Part shown: in pieces, positions 1 to 8,916 of the stretch
Layout of the letters: every line of letters begins with the position of its first letter
How positions within the stretch are numbered: the stretch's first letter is position 1
Source of the DNA: Pedobacter miscanthi
GTDB lineage: Bacteria > Bacteroidota > Bacteroidia > Sphingobacteriales > Sphingobacteriaceae
Assembly (NCBI RefSeq): GCF_003315595.1
Contig: NZ_QNQU01000015.1
Coordinates: 1-64,000 of the forward strand
Direction: 5' to 3'
Length of the DNA: 64,000 nt
The notes under the pieces: model-generated
Told to the model about the DNA's origin: nothing
What the model saw: only the letters and a program-made list of their open reading frames with translations
The model's database searches: none
Made by a program: the position numbers and the translations under genes

Positions 1-147
1 TAAATAGCTTAAGTTAATAGCATTGGTGGAGACACGAACCAAGGCGAGGGCGTAGGGTTACAAAATTTTTAGCCACAGATGCACAGATTAACACAGATCT
101 GAACTTGTCTCTGTGTCTTTTCTCTTTGCCCTCTGTTGTTAAAAGCA
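1..147. repeat. Intergenic stretch with a dispersed cacagat-type repeat
   Basis: No gene is visible. Around 71-118 the sequence has the wording of a common Bacteroidota intergenic repeat: cacagat, acagatt and acacagatct followed by a ctctgtg arm, which can pair with the cacag arm. The stretch lies just downstream of the minus-strand kinase gene, so it may also help end its transcript, although no clear T-run terminator is present. Confidence 0.4.
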
Positions 148-1173
148 CTACCCTCCTTTTTGCAGGGTAAATGCAAAAGTAGTACCAATACCCGGTGTAC
201 TCCTCACCGAAATGGTTTGCTGGTGGGCTTCTAAAATGTGTTTAACAATCGCCAGACCCAAACCCGTTCCGCCAACTTCGCGTGCGCGGTGTGTATCAAT
301 GCGATAAAAGCGCTCAAAAAGGCGCAATAAGTGCTTTTCTTCAATACCGATACCATTATCGGTAACTTCGATTAAAACCTGATCGTGCAGTTCAAAAATT
401 TTGATTGCGGTTTCGCCACCATCAATGCCATATTTAATACTGTTCACAATTAAATTAATCAGTACCTGACGTACTTTCTCCCTGTCTGCCGAAACTGGTG
501 TTATCGCGGTATATTTATCTTTAAAAAATAATTTGATGTGTTTGGCATTTGCACGGTCTTCCAGGTTTTCCATTACCTCTTTGGCCAGCTGCACAAAATC
601 GAATTTTTGGTAATTAATGGGCGATTCGCCGGTTTCGAGTTTAGAAATTACATCCAGGTCGTTAATCAGGTAACTTAAACGCTCTACGTTGTTTTCTGCC
701 TTTTTTAAAAAAAGAACCGCCTGGTCGGGATCATCTACCAAACAATCCTGCAAAGTTTCGATATATCCCTGAATGGCAAAAAGCGGCGTTTTAAATTCGT
801 GTGAAACATTGGAGAGAAATTCCCTTCTAAATTGTTCCTGCTTTTTCAAAAGATCTATTTCCTTTTTCTTCGCTCCGGCCCATTCCTTTACTTCATTTTC
901 TACATCATTAATCGGATCCGAACTTACATACTCGCCAAGGGCGTCCTTTAAATCTTTTCCCAGTTTAAGGTTATGGATCAGCTTGTAAATAAGCTTGATT
1001 TTAGTGTAAATGTATTTTTCGAGCAGGTAATAGAAAACCAGGAAACTGCAAAGAAACGATACCCCGAAAGAAATAGCGAGGTAATACCAGCTGTGCTGAA
1101 AATAAAAATTAACCATACCGATAGAAAGTCCAACGGCAAGAGCAGTAAATAAAACCAGCACACTTAATTTCAT
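148..1173 (-). CDS. Membrane sensor histidine kinase (PhoR-like)
   Basis: A 341-residue two-component kinase. Two membrane segments (about 3-22 and 31-51) lie close together, so almost nothing is exposed outside and the signal is probably sensed in or at the membrane. A short linker (52-115) leads to the HisKA domain with SHEFKTP (His125, phosphoacceptor). The HATPase_c domain follows with an N-box ([10 protein letters not shown]), G1 (DNGIGI) and G2 (GGTGLGLAI). The layout matches PhoR/WalK-type kinases, but no partner response regulator is adjacent on the right; secG and its terminator lie upstream. A regulator could lie to the left of the window. The family is certain; the signal is unknown. 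Confidence 0.9.
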   Translation of the reverse strand: MKLSVLVLFTALAVGLSIGMVNFYFQHSWYYLAISFGVSFLCSFLVFYYLLEKYIYTKIKLIYKLIHNLKLGKDLKDALGEYVSSDPINDVENEVKEWAGAKKKEIDLLKKQEQFRREFLSNVSHEFKTPLFAIQGYIETLQDCLVDDPDQAVLFLKKAENNVERLSYLINDLDVISKLETGESPINYQKFDFVQLAKEVMENLEDRANAKHIKLFFKDKYTAITPVSADREKVRQVLINLIVNSIKYGIDGGETAIKIFELHDQVLIEVTDNGIGIEEKHLLRLFERFYRIDTHRAREVGGTGLGLAIVKHILEAHQQTISVRSTPGIGTTFAFTLQKGG

Positions 1174-1253
1174 GCTGCAATTTAAGGCTTTTTATGTTAA
1201 ATGTGTGTTAACAAGCATTTCTCTATGCATCACAGCCAAAAAATGTTAAAAAC

Positions 1254-1288
1254 CAAAAAAGCTTTCCCTTTTGAGGAAAGCTTTTAAA
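1254..1288 (-). terminator. Rho-independent terminator after secG
   Basis: The arms aaaaagctttcc and ggaaagctttt enclose a 7-base loop. On the minus strand the hairpin is followed by a T-run, just after the secG stop codon. It separates the secG operon from the kinase gene. Confidence 0.8.
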
Positions 1289-1305
1289 ATCTTATCGATA
1301 ATTAA

Positions 1306-1671
1306 TTATTTTTTAGTCGAATCGCTTTTAGCCGGTGCCGGTGTTGCGGCAGGTTTAGTGCTGTTCAGGCCGCCTCCAAGCGGAGATGGTGAAGGTGTTT
1401 TATCCAAACGCTCCTGAATAGCTGAGTTTCCAACAGCTGCAGAACCACCACTGGTTTTAGCAATTGTAGTAACAGCAAGGGTTAGCACTACTATTGCAGT
1501 TAACAAAACCCACGATCCTTTTTCCAAAACATCGCCTGTACGTTGTACACCAAACATGTTACTTGTGCCGCCGCCGGTAGCTAAACCACCACCTTTAGGG
1601 TTTTGTATTAAAACAAACAAGCCTAAGGCTACACACGCAATAATTAATAAAATGATTAAAAAGGTTACCAT
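1306..1671 (-). CDS. secG: SecG, preprotein translocase subunit
   Basis: Small inner-membrane partner of SecYE that assists SecA-driven protein export. The 121-residue product has the SecG pattern: a first membrane helix (3-22), a Gly-rich cytoplasmic loop (QNPKGGGLATGGG) with the family's NMFG-like motif, and a second helix (about 52-70). The C-terminal tail is rich in Pro, Ser, Ala and Lys and low in complexity, as in other Bacteroidota SecG proteins. It is the last gene of the miaB/sigma-54/lptE/TPR run, 16 bases behind the TPR gene, and is followed by a strong terminator. Confidence 0.93.
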   Translation of the reverse strand: MVTFLIILLIIACVALGLFVLIQNPKGGGLATGGGTSNMFGVQRTGDVLEKGSWVLLTAIVVLTLAVTTIAKTSGGSAAVGNSAIQERLDKTPSPSPLGGGLNSTKPAATPAPAKSDSTKK

Positions 1672-1687
1672 GGTAATATTATATTTT

Positions 1688-2815
1688 TTAAAATTTCTTT
1701 TCTATAGATTGGATAAGGTCGGCAAAGTAACGGCTTTTTTCCGGATATTTCAAACTTAATTTTTTATAAGTATCTATGGCTTTGTGATAAAGCATCTGTT
1801 CGATATAAATTTTGGCTAAAGTCTCCGAAACAAGGTCGTAATTATCTTCTGCACTCTTTTTTGCTTTATTTTCGTTATCAATCTGCTCTGGTTTAGGCGG
1901 CTTGATTGTTGGATCTTCTTTCAAAAAGCGCTCAATAATTTCTGCACCTTTAACATCCTTTACTTCTGCAGCAGGATATTCGGCCAGATGATCGGCTACC
2001 TCAAAAGGCGTCTGGATATGGAAAATATGCTCTACATATTGCTGCTGAAACTCTGCCCGTTCCTGTTGCTGGGTATTTTGCGCTTGTGGCCTTAAATTAT
2101 TTGGATTTACAGGTGCATAAGGCTGAAAAACCTGTTCGTGTTCTTTACGGGTTTTAGCCAGCCACCATAAAAAGGTATACGGAAGTTTGTCGTCGTTATA
2201 CTGCGAAACAAAATTCACTTCAGGATCATCAGGTACTACCGTTTCGATGTGTGGCGCATGTGTTACCACTTCGGTACCCATTTTTTTCTCAAAGGCAAAA
2301 AAATCAATTGCAGCTACACTTTCGATGAAAGAATCATCAACCGCAGGTGCATCGGTTAAATGGCTATCAGTACCCGGCAGGTGATCCGGTGTTTCTATCT
2401 CAACCGCTGGATTTACAGCAGGTAGATCATTTTTAAGCTCTTCAACCTTTTCAGTGTCCTGAATATCATCTGAAACTTCAGTTTCAGCAATTACTTCTTC
2501 CAACGAAGTAAGATTTTCATCATTAAGTGATTCTACCTCTTCAAAAACATCCTGCTCTTCGTGTGTATTTTCAGCTACTGCAGCTTCAACATCTTCATTA
2601 TCAACCGCAACCATATTAAGTACATGGAAGAGTACATGGCCCTGACCATACAAAGCGGCCTTTGGCACAAATGAGGCATTGGCTTTTGCCAGAAGCAGAT
2701 GGATCGGCTGCGAATAAGGATATTGAGCAACCATTTCCTGCAACATGGATGCATGCTCTGGCCTCACCTTTCCAGGTTGCGCGAGTAAATCTGCCAGTAG
2801 CTTTTTGTTATCCAT
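1688..2815 (-). CDS. Conserved Bacteroidota protein with C-terminal TPR-like repeat
   Basis: A 375-residue protein without signal peptide or membrane helix. The N-terminus (1-60) is helical and mentions a run of paired positions (YPYSQPIHLLLAKA) typical of a conserved but uncharacterised Bacteroidota family. The middle (about 75-200) is very acidic and low in complexity, probably disordered. The C-terminus (about 325-370, with IYIEQMLYHKAIDTYKKL) reads as a tetratricopeptide repeat. It sits between lptE and secG in an apparent operon, which hints at an envelope or protein-export role, but this is only context. I do not know its function. Confidence 0.85.
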   Translation of the reverse strand: MDNKKLLADLLAQPGKVRPEHASMLQEMVAQYPYSQPIHLLLAKANASFVPKAALYGQGHVLFHVLNMVAVDNEDVEAAVAENTHEEQDVFEEVESLNDENLTSLEEVIAETEVSDDIQDTEKVEELKNDLPAVNPAVEIETPDHLPGTDSHLTDAPAVDDSFIESVAAIDFFAFEKKMGTEVVTHAPHIETVVPDDPEVNFVSQYNDDKLPYTFLWWLAKTRKEHEQVFQPYAPVNPNNLRPQAQNTQQQERAEFQQQYVEHIFHIQTPFEVADHLAEYPAAEVKDVKGAEIIERFLKEDPTIKPPKPEQIDNENKAKKSAEDNYDLVSETLAKIYIEQMLYHKAIDTYKKLSLKYPEKSRYFADLIQSIEKKF

Positions 2816-2890
2816 TATCGAAGGTTTGGTGCTAAGTTAAAAAAATGTAGACGGGTTTTTAAAATTTTATCGTGTACAATCCTGCTTTAT

Positions 2891-3406
2891 TTACCATTGT
2901 GCAAAGGCACGGTTAAAAATATCTTCGGATAATTGCTTGTTAATGTTCTCGATAGCACCGGGCAATAATGTTTGGATTGGCGCACCTGTTATCGGAAAAT
3001 CGAAATATTTAGTAAAGCTTTCTTCAAAACTTTCTTTTTCGTGTTCTTTCAGGTTGTTTTTATACTTAACAGAAACGGTAATGGTTAGCCTGTTCGCACC
3101 CGAAGTAGGCGTAGCACTATTTTGCAGTGCCACAGGTTTGATCTCGTAACCGGTTATCCTGCCTTCAAAAGAGGCATCGCCTTCTCCTGTTGTTGCAATA
3201 ATCAGTTTGGTTTGGTTACGGATACGGGTTTTTAACGATTCGGTTACCTGGTTACTTAAGGTAGGCACTACCAGCGGCGCATTGTTCTCGAAGGGACGTA
3301 TCACCACCGTTTTTAATCCTGTTGTAGAAGCTCCGCTAAATTTATAAGAGCAGGCACTTAATACAGAGGTAAGGAGGATTAAGGCAAATATTTTAATTTT
3401 CATCAT
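2891..3406 (-). CDS. lptE: LptE-like LPS assembly lipoprotein
   Basis: Outer-membrane lipoprotein that, by family, plugs the LptD barrel and helps insert lipopolysaccharide. The 171-residue product has a signal peptide with a lipobox (SVLSAC, Cys19), then the family start YKFSGAS and the characteristic early strand with the phrase VIRPFENNAP. The body alternates strands and helices, as in the LptE fold, and ends with a helix (NINKQLSEDIFNRAF). The position between a sigma-54 regulator and a TPR gene just ahead of secG fits the usual Bacteroidota neighbourhood. Sequence similarity to proteobacterial LptE is low, so the name rests on motif and context. Confidence 0.82.
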   Translation of the reverse strand: MMKIKIFALILLTSVLSACSYKFSGASTTGLKTVVIRPFENNAPLVVPTLSNQVTESLKTRIRNQTKLIIATTGEGDASFEGRITGYEIKPVALQNSATPTSGANRLTITVSVKYKNNLKEHEKESFEESFTKYFDFPITGAPIQTLLPGAIENINKQLSEDIFNRAFAQW

Positions 3407-3474
3407 TATCGAAAATAGATCTGAATTATTAGGGAACGTAATTTGAACAGAATTGATATGTGGCTATAGGTAAA

Positions 3475-4725
3475 TTACAGGTTTAATTCCTTAATCTTCC
3501 TGTAAAGCGTACGTTCTGATATGCCCAGCTCCTGCGCGGCAAATTTGCGTTTGCCCTTGTGTTTTTTCAGCGCTTTTTTAATCAGGTCTGATTCTTTATC
3601 AACCAATGAAAGCGACTCTTCTACCTCTTCGGCCTCGTGCGCAAAATAATCGTTATTGTTGTTGTTATTGTTTACGTTATTATTTACAGGCGTTGGGTGC
3701 TGGATGGTAAAAGCATGTTCCTGCCCTACCGGCAATTCTACATCACGGTATAGCTGATTGATATATTGAGGATTATCAGCTAAAACGGTAGCTGTATTTC
3801 CACCATGCTGGATAATTTCGGCAACCAGTTTTTTAAGCTCTACCATATCCTTTTTCATATCAAAAAGTACTTTGTACAAAATATCGCGTTCTGTAAAATC
3901 TTCTTTTGACTGAGAATTGATGGCCATTGGCAGATTACTGCCCGCTTCATTAGGAATATAGTTTAAAATAGCCTGTCCGGTAACATTGCGGTCTTTCTCC
4001 AACACACAGATTTGCTCGGCAATATTTTTCAACTGACGTACGTTTCCGGGCCAGCTGTAATTGGTTAAAATCTGAATGGCGTCAGGCTCAAGGTGTAAAG
4101 CCGGACTACGGTATTTATCGCTAAAATCGGCAGCAAATTTCCTGAACAAGAGGTAAATATCTTCTTTACGTTCCTGTAAAGCCGGAATGCGCAATGGAAC
4201 GGTATTTAACCTGTAATATAAATCCTCACGGAATTTTCCGTTTTTTACGCGGTTGTATACATCAACATTGGTGGCGGCAATAATACGTACATCTGTTTTT
4301 TGAACTTTAGATGAACCTACGCGCAAATATTCGCCGCTTTCTAAAATACGCAATAAACGGGCCTGCGTACCTAAAGGCAGCTCGGCAACTTCATCTAAAA
4401 AGATGGTACCACCGTTAGCCACCTCAAAATAACCTTTACGGGCCTCATGTGCACCGGTAAAAGATCCTTTTTCGTGACCAAAAAGCTCCGAATCTATTGT
4501 TCCTTCGGGGATAGCACCACAGTTTACGGCAATAAAAGCACCATGTTTACGGGCACTCATTTGATGGATAATCTGCGAGAAAACCTCCTTACCGCTACCA
4601 CTTTCACCGGTAATCAACACCGACATATCGGTTGGTGCTACCTGGCTTGCAATATCTATGGCACGGTTAAGCAATGGCGAATTGCCAATAATTCCGAACC
4701 GCTGTTTAATATTTTGTGTATACAT
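3475..4725 (-). CDS. Sigma-54-dependent transcriptional activator without receiver domain
   Basis: A 416-residue AAA+ enhancer-binding protein that opens RpoN promoters. The AAA+ domain starts almost at the N-terminus: Walker A GESGSGKE (about 40-47), a GSFTGA loop in place of GAFTGA, Walker B TIFLDEV, and the arginine-finger region before NVRQLKNIAEQ. The C-terminus is a Fis-type helix-turn-helix (KFAAQELGISERTLYRKIKEL). There is no receiver, GAF or PAS domain, so activity is not controlled by a phosphoryl switch in cis. A run of Asn (about 350-360), encoded by a gtt/att microsatellite, lies in the linker between the two domains and could vary in length between strains. Confidence 0.92.
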   Translation of the reverse strand: MYTQNIKQRFGIIGNSPLLNRAIDIASQVAPTDMSVLITGESGSGKEVFSQIIHQMSARKHGAFIAVNCGAIPEGTIDSELFGHEKGSFTGAHEARKGYFEVANGGTIFLDEVAELPLGTQARLLRILESGEYLRVGSSKVQKTDVRIIAATNVDVYNRVKNGKFREDLYYRLNTVPLRIPALQERKEDIYLLFRKFAADFSDKYRSPALHLEPDAIQILTNYSWPGNVRQLKNIAEQICVLEKDRNVTGQAILNYIPNEAGSNLPMAINSQSKEDFTERDILYKVLFDMKKDMVELKKLVAEIIQHGGNTATVLADNPQYINQLYRDVELPVGQEHAFTIQHPTPVNNNVNNNNNNNDYFAHEAEEVEESLSLVDKESDLIKKALKKHKGKRKFAAQELGISERTLYRKIKELNL

Positions 4726-4730
4726 TCTTT

Positions 4731-4775
4731 AGTGTCAAGTGCCTATCTCTAGTATCAAATAACTAGTATCAAGAC
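4731..4775. repeat. gtatcaa-word repeats upstream of the sigma-54 activator
   Basis: Several imperfect copies of tagtatcaa/tagtgtcaa occur directly upstream of the activator start. The same word is tandemly repeated upstream of the VanX-type gene near 40347-40395, so it is a dispersed simple repeat rather than a gene-specific operator. Confidence 0.4.
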
Positions 4776-4825
4776 TGGGAGTTTCAGGTTATGTTCGCTT
4801 TCTGCTTTAGTTTTTTAGCTTTATG

Positions 4826-6244
4826 CTACGAAACTATTCTTCCGATCAGCGTAGCTGAAGTGCATTTTTCAATAAACACATTTGCGTATTCACCAGGTTT
4901 AACGCCTTCAATTGCAGGGAAAATGGCCATTGCGCCATTATCGCCCCTTCCGCAATAATCAAGGTCGGATTTTTTAGAAGTACCTTCAATCAATACGCGA
5001 ACGGTTTTACCTACCCATTCCTGCAAACGCATTAATGAATGTGCCTGCTGTTTGGCCAAAATTTCGGCTAAACGGCGTTTTTTCACCTCTTCAGGAATAT
5101 CATCTTCCAGTTTACGGGCAGCTAAAGTTCCCGGCCTTTCCGAATAGGTAAAGTTATAGGCAAAATCATACTGTACATAATCCATCATGCTCAAGGTTTC
5201 TTCGTGTTCCTCTTCTGTTTCGGTACAGAAACCTGCGATGATATCGGTAGAAATTGCACAACCCGGAATAATATTACGAATGGCATCAATCCTGTTAATA
5301 TACCATTCGCGGGTATAAGTTCTGTTCATTAATTCCAATACACGGGTATTTCCGGATTGCACAGGCAGGTGAATATAGTTACAAATGTTATCGTATTTGG
5401 CAATGGTATGTAAAACCTCGTCGGTAATATCTTTAGGATGTGAGGTAGAGAACCTTACCCTTAAATCAGGGCTAACCAATGCTGTTTGCGCTAAAAGCTG
5501 GGCAAAATTAACGGTTTCGGTACCATCTTCCGAGGCCCAGGTGTACGAATCTACATTCTGTCCTAAAAGGGTAACCTCGCGGTAGCCTGCTTCGAACAAT
5601 GCTTTTGCTTCTTCAATAATAGAATGGGCATCGCGGCTACGTTCGCGGCCACGGGTAAAAGGAACCACGCAGAAAGAACACATGTTATTGCAACCACGGG
5701 TGATGGAAATAAATGCAGTAATTCCGTTGCTGTTTAAACGCACCGGACTGATATCGGCATAGGTTTCTTCGCGTGATAGTAATACGTTTACTGCTTTATG
5801 GCCGCTTTCTACCTGTTCAATTAAGTTAGGCAAATCGCGGTAAGCATCAGGCCCAACTACTACATCAACCAAACGTTCTTCTTCCAGAAATTTAGATTTT
5901 AAACGTTCGGCCATACAGCCTAAAACCCCCACAATTAGTTTCGGGTTACGGCGTTTTTCTACCCCAAACTGCGATAAACGGTTTCTTACCCTGGTTTCGG
6001 CATTTTCGCGGATAGAGCAGGTATTGATGAAAATCACATCGGCCTGGTGGTAATCCCCTGTGGTTTCAAATCCTGTTTCTGAAAGGATAGAAGCAACAAT
6101 CTCGCTATCAGCAAAATTCATGGCGCAACCATAACTTTCGATGTATAACTTACGGGCATCAGCTTTTACAGGTGTATCTAAAATTAAAGCTTCACCTTGT
6201 CTGGCCTCATCGTGCGTCTTATCTGGTACTTGTAAATCAATCAT
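4826..6244 (-). CDS. miaB: MiaB, tRNA-2-methylthio-N6-dimethylallyladenosine synthase
   Basis: Radical-SAM methylthiotransferase that adds the 2-methylthio group to i6A37 of tRNAs reading UNN codons. The 472-residue product has all three parts. The N-terminal UPF0004 domain holds the auxiliary cluster cysteines ([11 protein letters not shown] with Cys40, then Cys76 and Cys110). The radical SAM domain has CNNMCSFC (Cys185, Cys189, Cys192). A C-terminal TRAM domain spans about 405-470. The N-terminal 25 residues are an extension, as is usual in Bacteroidota. It appears to head the run leading to secG, with a 100-base gap to the sigma-54 activator. Confidence 0.96.
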   Translation of the reverse strand: MIDLQVPDKTHDEARQGEALILDTPVKADARKLYIESYGCAMNFADSEIVASILSETGFETTGDYHQADVIFINTCSIRENAETRVRNRLSQFGVEKRRNPKLIVGVLGCMAERLKSKFLEEERLVDVVVGPDAYRDLPNLIEQVESGHKAVNVLLSREETYADISPVRLNSNGITAFISITRGCNNMCSFCVVPFTRGRERSRDAHSIIEEAKALFEAGYREVTLLGQNVDSYTWASEDGTETVNFAQLLAQTALVSPDLRVRFSTSHPKDITDEVLHTIAKYDNICNYIHLPVQSGNTRVLELMNRTYTREWYINRIDAIRNIIPGCAISTDIIAGFCTETEEEHEETLSMMDYVQYDFAYNFTYSERPGTLAARKLEDDIPEEVKKRRLAEILAKQQAHSLMRLQEWVGKTVRVLIEGTSKKSDLDYCGRGDNGAMAIFPAIEGVKPGEYANVFIEKCTSATLIGRIVS

Positions 6245-7062
6245 TATTTAAAAACATTTTGGGGATTGCAAAAATACATAAATAAAATTAAAAGTGACAA
6301 TTTGACATATTTTGTTTAAATGTTTACAGTGGGATTATGATCCTATGACCTTTAACGTTATTGCGAGGAGGAACGACGAAACAATCTTTCATGATGGAGT
6401 ATATCAACAGCGTTAAGATTGGAAGCGCCATAATAACGTAATTATTAGATCGCTAAAGATTTTTTGAAAATGTAGGGTTCCGTGTATATGGCGGGCTGTA
6501 GTCCCGCCCCCGCTTCTGCCCCAATTGAAAAAATTGTGGCATCCCGCTACGGTCGGGTTTACATTACATTTGTTCATGCAGCTATGAGGGGTTTCCGCGC
6601 CACCGGCCTAACCAATTTAGCCCTTGGCGAAGCGGTACCCTGCAGGCAGGAGGAACGATGGCCGAAGCGTACAAGCGAAGCAAAGGAACAAACGTTATTG
6701 TTTACACTGCCACTGCGCTCCAAAAAACAATTTAACCATCAAGCCATTAGCAATATTCTCACTTTTAGTTTTTTGGAAATGAACGGTCCGGTGTATGTGG
6801 CTGGCTGTGGCCCCGCTATCCCTACTGCCGATAGAAAGATCGGCATTCGTCCTATCGGGTTTAGAAACAAAGGAACTGCATTAAGCCGCCAGCATAATAA
6901 CACAAACACCGTTTTCTATACTGTCCCTGCGCTCCAAAAAACAATTTAACCATCAAGCCATTCAATAATTTTCAATCTTTGGTTTTCACCTTTAGTCTTT
7001 TCGCTTTTTATCAAAAAAACCTTTCTCTCTCCCATCTGTTACCTATCGATAAGCCACGAATA
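6245..7062. repeat. Gene-free 0.8 kb gap carrying two copies of a degenerate repeat
   Basis: I see no convincing gene here. Two related segments, about 6464-6748 and 6778-6962, each open with a tccgtgtatatggc/tccggtgtatgtggc phrase and a cggcctgtag-like GC-rich block, and each ends in the same 35-base stretch (6714-6748 and 6928-6962, identical by eye). A shorter relative lies near 32252-32350. The 155-codon open frame across both copies is a by-product of the repeats. The element's nature is unknown; it may be a decayed non-autonomous mobile element. Confidence 0.6.
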
Positions 7063-8850
7063 ATGACAGCTCAACGAAAACACAAAATCTGGACCTGGAT
7101 AGGAAGTATCCTGGGTATACTGGTATTAATTGTTGCCTTTGGTTCCATGTTTTTAAGTGCCCGGTGGAAACCTATACTTACTGAAAAAATAAAGGATGGT
7201 GTTTACAATGGTTCGCATCATTTATACCGGATTGATTTTAAAAGCATTAACCTGAATGTAATTACAGGTAGTTTGGCCCTGCGCGATGTTACCTTAACCC
7301 CGGATACTTCGGTTTTCGATAGTCTGAAGAAAAAACAATTGGCACCAGCGCACACTTTCGAGCTAAAATTAAAGAAACTGCAGATTACCCGGGTTGGGAT
7401 ATTAACGGCCTATTTTAAAAAACGGATAGATGTAAGCGAAATCCTGTTACAGCAACCCTCCATCAATATGATTTTTAATAAGGTTACCAAGAAACCGGAT
7501 ACCTTAAAAGATGAAAAATCGCTTTACGAACAGATCTCTAAAACCTTTAAATCGGTACATGTTAAAAGTATTAAAATTGTAGATGCCGATTTCGATTACA
7601 TCAATAAAACCGCGGCTAAAAAGACGAAAAACTCCATTAAACACCTTGATATTACGGTTAACGATTTTTTATTGGATTCGTTATCGGGCAGCGATACCAC
7701 AAGGTTTTACTACACGAAAGATGTGTCTTTTCAACTGACTGGCTATAAATCGGTTACAAAAGACAAAATGTATTCGATGAAAGTTGATACGGTTAAAGGC
7801 TCTACCTCATCCAAAAAAATAATAGTTAAGGGCTTTAAACTAACTCCCTTATATGATGAACTTACCTTTGCCCGCAAATATAAAATCCAGAAAGACCGCT
7901 ATAATTTAGCTTTTGAAAAAATAGAATTTAATGGTGTCGATTTTATCGGTTTAAATACCAACCAGCAGCTGCATGCAAAATCGTTAAGAATCGGTCCGGC
8001 AAATGTAGAAGTGTTCATGAGTCGCGAATCGCCACCGCCGCCGGGTCTTGATAAAGGCCAGAATTATCCGCACATGGCTTTAAAACGATTAAATATCCCA
8101 ACCTTAATTGATACAGTTAAACTTCGTAATGTAAACGTGAAGTATTCGGAGTTTAATCCCGCCAGTAAAAAAACCGGATCGGTTAATTTTAAAGCCCTCA
8201 CCGGTAATATTTTCAATGTAACCAACGATAGTGTTCAGCTCACCAAAAAGAGCCATGCTATTGCCGATTTAAATACCCTTTTAATGGGCGCAGGCAAATT
8301 GAACGTAAAAATAGATTTTAATCTTACGGATAACAATGGCGCATTTACCTACAGTGGCAATATGGGCAAATTTGACCTTAAAAACCTCAATCCGCTATCA
8401 AAATCGCTGGGCTTGATCGAAATAGAAAGTGGCGATATACAACATATTGATTTTAAGGCGAGCGGAAATTTACGATCGGCAACAGGATCGATGAATATGC
8501 TTTACAATAATTTGAAGGTAAAACTGCTTTCGGATAATATTGATGGCGAAGGCACTAAGGAAAAAGGCTTTCTGTCTTTCCTGGCAAATACCATTTTGGT
8601 TAAAAATGAAAACCCACAAAAAGGTGAAGCACCCAGAACGGCAAATATGACCAATACAAGGATTAATTCAGGCTCATTTTTTAACCTGATGTGGAAGACT
8701 GTTTTTGTGGGTATAAAGGATATTGTTGGCGTGGGCATTGTTCCCGAAAAAAATCCGGTAAAACAGCAAAAAGTAATTGCCAAAAAAATAAGGGAGCAAA
8801 AACGGGCAGACAGGAAAGCTGCGAGAAAAGCAAAACGGGAAAAAAACTAA
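7063..8850 (+). CDS. AsmA-like membrane-anchored envelope protein, paralogue 1
   Basis: A 595-residue protein with one N-terminal membrane helix (about 11-30, WIGSILGILVLIVAFGSMF) and a long periplasmic part made of beta-rich repeats such as IDFKSINLNVITGSLALRDV. This is the layout of AsmA/DUF748-type proteins, which are thought to bridge the envelope and influence lipid transport; the family link here is by pattern only. The C-terminus is a strongly basic tail (KKIREQKRADRKAARKAK). I chose the ATG at 7063 because the upstream extension is not protein-like and this start puts the membrane helix near the N-terminus. The next gene is a clear paralogue. Confidence 0.78.
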   Translation: MTAQRKHKIWTWIGSILGILVLIVAFGSMFLSARWKPILTEKIKDGVYNGSHHLYRIDFKSINLNVITGSLALRDVTLTPDTSVFDSLKKKQLAPAHTFELKLKKLQITRVGILTAYFKKRIDVSEILLQQPSINMIFNKVTKKPDTLKDEKSLYEQISKTFKSVHVKSIKIVDADFDYINKTAAKKTKNSIKHLDITVNDFLLDSLSGSDTTRFYYTKDVSFQLTGYKSVTKDKMYSMKVDTVKGSTSSKKIIVKGFKLTPLYDELTFARKYKIQKDRYNLAFEKIEFNGVDFIGLNTNQQLHAKSLRIGPANVEVFMSRESPPPPGLDKGQNYPHMALKRLNIPTLIDTVKLRNVNVKYSEFNPASKKTGSVNFKALTGNIFNVTNDSVQLTKKSHAIADLNTLLMGAGKLNVKIDFNLTDNNGAFTYSGNMGKFDLKNLNPLSKSLGLIEIESGDIQHIDFKASGNLRSATGSMNMLYNNLKVKLLSDNIDGEGTKEKGFLSFLANTILVKNENPQKGEAPRTANMTNTRINSGSFFNLMWKTVFVGIKDIVGVGIVPEKNPVKQQKVIAKKIREQKRADRKAARKAKREKN

Positions 8851-8916
8851 GGCACATTTCTAAAATATGTCATATAACCGTATATTGCTGATAAAACACC
8901 GCATGCCCTATTGTTA

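Noticed and set aside
6482-6949. 155-codon open frame in the repeat region
   Set aside because: It crosses two copies of a degenerate repeat, has no start signal or family resemblance, and the tail sequence repeats outside the frame.
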